A stretch of 64,000 nt of DNA from Moraxella sp. VT-16-12 (lineage in GTDB: Bacteria > Pseudomonadota > Gammaproteobacteria > Pseudomonadales > Moraxellaceae). The notes under the pieces are model-generated. The model saw nothing but the letters and a program-made list of their open reading frames with translations. It had not been told where the DNA came from and made no database searches. The position numbers were made by a program, and so were the translations under genes. Positions 61,122 to 64,000 of this stretch are shown piece after piece (within the stretch, counting starts at the first letter, position 1; each line of letters starts with the position of its first letter). The stretch covers positions 153,394 through 217,393 of the forward strand of contig NZ_NKHK02000003.1 in NCBI RefSeq assembly GCF_002224245.2, read 5' to 3'.

Positions 61122-62654
61122 ATGACCAATCATTACCCAATTTCTGAACAACAGACCGATGTCAATCAGCTCATTGCCCAGCGTCTTGAAAAATTAGATG
61201 TATTAAAGCAAAAGGCAAGCGAGCAGGGCAAAACTGCTTATCCCAACACTTTTAAGCCTGATGCCTTTTGTGCTGATTTACAAGCTAAATTTGATGGCAT
61301 AGACAAAGTCACCATTGAAAATGATGTGGCACAAGGCAACAAAACGTCTGTCAAAGTGGCAGGGCGTGTCATGTTTAATCGTGGCTCGTTTATCGTGCTA
61401 CAAGACATGACTGGACGCATTCAGCTGTATGTGGACAGAAAAGGTTTACCTGCCGACACCTTGGAGCTGATTAAATCGGTGGATTTGGGTGATATTGTGG
61501 GAGCAAGTGGCTTTATTGGACGCTCTGGCAAGGGGGATTTGTATGTGCATTTGGAAGAGTTTGAGCTTTTGACCAAATCTTTGCGTCCTTTGCCAGATAA
61601 ATTTCATGGACTGACCGATACCGAAGTCAAATATCGCCAGCGTTATTTGGATTTAATGGTCAATGAAGACACCCGCAAAACCTTTGAAATTCGCTCCAAA
61701 GTGGTCTCAGGCATTCGTGAGTATTTGATTGGCGAACGCTTTATGGAAGTAGAAACACCGATGATGCATGTGATTCCCGGTGGGGCGGCTGCCAAACCTT
61801 TTGTTACGCACCATAACGCTTTGGATATGGAGCTGTTTTTGCGTATCGCCCCAGAGTTGTATCTAAAACGTCTTGTGGTGGGCGGTTTTGACCGAGTGTT
61901 TGAGATTAACCGCAACTTTCGCAATGAGGGTGTTTCTACTCGCCACAACCCAGAATTTACCATGATTGAGTTTTATCAAGCCTATGCTGATTATACCGAT
62001 TTGATGGCATTGACCGAGCGTATGCTTGAAAAATTGGCGGTGGACATTTTGGGTAGCACCGATGTGCCTTATGGCGATGAAGTGTTTAGTTTTAAAGCCC
62101 CATTTGCCAAGATTAGTATGTTTGATGCGATTTTAGAGCACAATCCCAATTTGACAGCGGATAATCTAAATGACCGTGAGTTTTTGGCAGCCTTTGTCAA
62201 AAATGAACTCAAAGAAGAAGTCAAGCCATCTTTTGGACTGGGCAAACTACAAACCATCATCTTTGAAGAAACGGTAGAAACCAAGCTGCGTCAGCCCACC
62301 TTTGTTACTCAATATCCTGCCGAAACATCACCTCTGGCACGCCGTAATGATGACAATCCACACGTTACTGACCGTTTTGAGATGTTTATTGGTGGGCGTG
62401 AACTTGCTAACGGGTTTAGTGAGCTTAATGACCCCATTGACCAAGCCGAACGCTTTAAACAGCAAGTGGCAGAAAAAGACGCTGGCGATGATGAGGCCAT
62501 GCACTATGATGCCGATTTTGTAGAAGCGCTAGAATACGGCTTGCCACCAACTGCAGGCGAGGGCATTGGTATTGACCGCCTTGTCATGCTCTTTGCCAAC
62601 GCTCCGAGCATTCGTGATGTGATTTTATTTCCGCACATGCGTAAAAAGGATTAA
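61122..62654 (+). CDS. lysS: Lysyl-tRNA synthetase, class II
   Basis: Charges tRNA-Lys. 510 residues from ATG 61122 (E. coli 505); a start at 61110 adds four residues. The N-terminal OB anticodon-binding domain (about 65-175, [28 protein letters not shown]) is followed by the class II core: motif 1 ([21 protein letters not shown]), motif 2 ([26 protein letters not shown]) and motif 3 ([26 protein letters not shown]). prfB, commonly upstream of lysS, is absent; prfA is close by instead. Confidence 0.97.
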   Translation: MTNHYPISEQQTDVNQLIAQRLEKLDVLKQKASEQGKTAYPNTFKPDAFCADLQAKFDGIDKVTIENDVAQGNKTSVKVAGRVMFNRGSFIVLQDMTGRIQLYVDRKGLPADTLELIKSVDLGDIVGASGFIGRSGKGDLYVHLEEFELLTKSLRPLPDKFHGLTDTEVKYRQRYLDLMVNEDTRKTFEIRSKVVSGIREYLIGERFMEVETPMMHVIPGGAAAKPFVTHHNALDMELFLRIAPELYLKRLVVGGFDRVFEINRNFRNEGVSTRHNPEFTMIEFYQAYADYTDLMALTERMLEKLAVDILGSTDVPYGDEVFSFKAPFAKISMFDAILEHNPNLTADNLNDREFLAAFVKNELKEEVKPSFGLGKLQTIIFEETVETKLRQPTFVTQYPAETSPLARRNDDNPHVTDRFEMFIGGRELANGFSELNDPIDQAERFKQQVAEKDAGDDEAMHYDADFVEALEYGLPPTAGEGIGIDRLVMLFANAPSIRDVILFPHMRKKD

Positions 62655-62670
62655 ATGCGATTTGGGATAA

Positions 62671-62799
62671 ATGATGATGTTGGATTTTTTATGCAATATC
62701 ATCAAGTTTTTGTTTGAAGAATGGGTTTTTGCCAAACATTTTCGCCATTTTCTTTTGGTGGTTGTGTTGGTATTGATTGTATTTTTTATGTTTTTGTGA
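62671..62799 (+). CDS. 42-residue single-pass membrane peptide upstream of dnaX
   Basis: The frame begins with three ATG codons at 62671-62679 and ends at 62799, just 9 bp before the dnaX ATG. The peptide has an amphipathic N-terminal half with a KHFRHF basic turn and a hydrophobic C-terminal helix (LLVVVLVLIVFFMFL). A GGGAT-like site lies just before the first ATG. Spacing to dnaX suggests coupling. Homologues are not known to me; an accidental frame is possible. Confidence 0.45.
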   Translation: MMMLDFLCNIIKFLFEEWVFAKHFRHFLLVVVLVLIVFFMFL

Positions 62800-62808
62800 T
62801 GGGCGGCT

Positions 62809-64000
62809 ATGTCTGAATACCAAGTCCTTGCTCGTAAATACCGCCCCAAAGATTTTAGTGAGCTTTTGGGGCAAGACCATGTTTGGCAAGCTCTATCCCA
62901 TGCCATCAATACAGGGCGTATTCATCATGCGTATTTGTTTACTGGCACACGGGGCGTGGGCAAGACCACCATTGCTCGTATTTTGGCAAAATGTCTCAAC
63001 TGTGAAACAGGTGTTACCAGTACGCCATGCGGTGTGTGCGACACTTGCGTAAGTGTGGATAGTGGGCGGTTTATTGATTTGATTGAGATTGATGCTGCCA
63101 GTCGCACCAAAGTAGAAGACACAAGGGATTTGTTAGAAAACGTTCCCTATGCTCCCACCCAAGGGCGTTATAAGGTGTATTTGATTGATGAAGTGCATAT
63201 GCTTTCCACGCATTCATTTAATGCCCTGCTTAAAACCTTGGAAGAACCCCCTGAACACGTCAAATTTATCCTAGCGACCACTGACCCCCAAAAATTGCCG
63301 ATTACCATTGTTTCTCGCTGTTTGCAATTTGTGCTGCGTCCTTTGTCTCAAGAGCTGTTGCATGGACATTTAAGCGGTATTTTGCAAAAAGAGCAAATCG
63401 CTTTTGATGAGACAGCCCTATGGCAACTTGCCCAGTCTGCCAAAGGTTCGGTGCGTGATGCCTTGTCTTTGACCGACCAAGCGATTGCTTTTGGGGGTGG
63501 TCAGGTGCAAACAGACACAGTAACCCAAATGCTTGGTCTGGTGGACAGTCTTGATGTGTTGGCATTGGTTGGTGATATTTTTGTGGATAATCGACAAGCA
63601 GTGGCAACACACATTCAACGTATGCGTATGCAAATGGTGGATGCCACAAGTATGCTAGATAAGATGGTAGATACGTTTCATCAGCTGGCATTGGTGCAAA
63701 TTTTGCCTGATGTGCCACTGGATATGAATGATGCACAAAAACAAGCATTTTTGGCGTTGGCACAAACCATCCCAAGTGATGTGCTACAGTTATATTATGA
63801 AATTGCCAGCAAATCCAGAGAAAGTGTACGTCTTGCCAGTACGCCCATACAGGCATTAGAGATGGGAATTTTAAGGCTGTTGGCATTTCGCCCACTTGCC
63901 ATCAATCAAATGACTGTGCCAGTTGATAATTTAACTGATGATAATTTAACTGATGATAATTTAACTGATGATAATTTAACTGATGATAATTTAACTGATG
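62809..64000 (+). CDS. dnaX: DNA polymerase III tau/gamma subunit, 3' part outside window
   Basis: Clamp-loader ATPase. The first 397 codons are visible. Walker A FTGTRGVGKTTIARI, zinc module CLNCETGVTSTPCGVCDTC, Walker B VYLIDEVHMLS, sensor 1 ILATTDPQKLPITIVSRC (with the arginine finger region) and the lid/domain III (about 220-365) are all intact. At about residue 373 the frame enters an in-frame DNLTD pentapeptide repeat that continues to the window edge, in the place of the linker between domain III and the tau-specific part. The gamma-producing frameshift site is not visible in the window. Confidence 0.95.
   Translation, partial: MSEYQVLARKYRPKDFSELLGQDHVWQALSHAINTGRIHHAYLFTGTRGVGKTTIARILAKCLNCETGVTSTPCGVCDTCVSVDSGRFIDLIEIDAASRTKVEDTRDLLENVPYAPTQGRYKVYLIDEVHMLSTHSFNALLKTLEEPPEHVKFILATTDPQKLPITIVSRCLQFVLRPLSQELLHGHLSGILQKEQIAFDETALWQLAQSAKGSVRDALSLTDQAIAFGGGQVQTDTVTQMLGLVDSLDVLALVGDIFVDNRQAVATHIQRMRMQMVDATSMLDKMVDTFHQLALVQILPDVPLDMNDAQKQAFLALAQTIPSDVLQLYYEIASKSRESVRLASTPIQALEMGILRLLAFRPLAINQMTVPVDNLTDDNLTDDNLTDDNLTDDNLTD
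63925..64000 (+). repeat. 15-bp tandem repeat inside dnaX
   Basis: Unit GATAATTTAACTGAT, five complete identical copies at 63925-63999, continuing past the window end. It is in frame and encodes Asp-Asn-Leu-Thr-Asp each time. Copy number changes would alter linker length without a frameshift. Confidence 0.95.

Noticed and set aside
63925..64000. CRISPR array
   Set aside because: The 15-bp units are directly adjacent without spacers and encode an in-frame peptide in dnaX.
1..64000. tRNA genes, insertion sequences or prophage
   Set aside because: Gaps between genes were scanned by eye for cloverleaf-like sequences, transposase frames and terminal repeats; none was convincing.

Overview
The window looks like a chromosomal segment of a gammaproteobacterium of the family Moraxellaceae, most likely Moraxella or a close relative. 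This rests on gene content, moderately AT-rich DNA and protein sequences recognised by eye; no database search was possible. It is almost entirely core chromosome. I saw no rRNA, tRNA, insertion sequence, prophage or CRISPR array.

Layout from left to right. Positions 1-8.6 kb hold a cut-off NERD-domain gene, ilvD, a decayed TonB-receptor 3' end, ubiH, ppiB, glnS, sodA and rlpA. Positions 8.9-16.8 kb hold rodA, an M15-type peptidase, an ABC exporter, a divergent MFS/LysR pair, a lipoprotein cytochrome c' and hemF. Positions 17.2-24.8 kb hold a DegS-like protease, roxA, then a tight run prmB - SRA-like domain gene - aroC - lipoprotein - ybaK - second related lipoprotein, meeting a ypjD-like gene head-on. 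Positions 24.9-30.7 kb hold ffh, tsaB, uppP, rsmJ, a small membrane protein, ihfB, lapA and pyrF. nrdA, with NrdR boxes, and an Lrp-type regulator run the other way. leuA is divergent from the regulator across a striking array of helically phased AATTTT tracts.

Positions 35.9-37.6 kb carry the most accessory-looking locus: three tandem, overlapping SMI1/KNR4 (SUKH) genes in exact 548-bp units. Next come the fructose PTS operon fruB-fruK-fruA, a membrane coiled-coil protein, clpS-clpA, folD and a flavodoxin-like gene. The tolQRAB cluster has a tiny lipoprotein gene where pal normally sits. Divergent from it are hrpA, a WG-repeat protein, a FabH-like synthase, a structured and terminated RNA candidate, trmA, prfA, a small DUF2798-like gene, lysS, a 42-residue membrane peptide and the start of dnaX. 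The visible dnaX ends inside an in-frame 15-bp tandem repeat.

Themes. Translation and ribosome maintenance dominate (glnS, lysS, prfA, prmB, roxA, rsmJ, trmA, tsaB, ybaK, hrpA, ffh). Envelope biogenesis comes next (rodA, rlpA, M15 peptidase, uppP, lapA, tol, DegS-like protease). The least explained items are the SUKH array, the stand-alone SRA-like gene, the paired cysteine-patterned lipoproteins, the 58.25-58.46 kb RNA candidate, the phased-tract operator region and the dnaX minisatellite.
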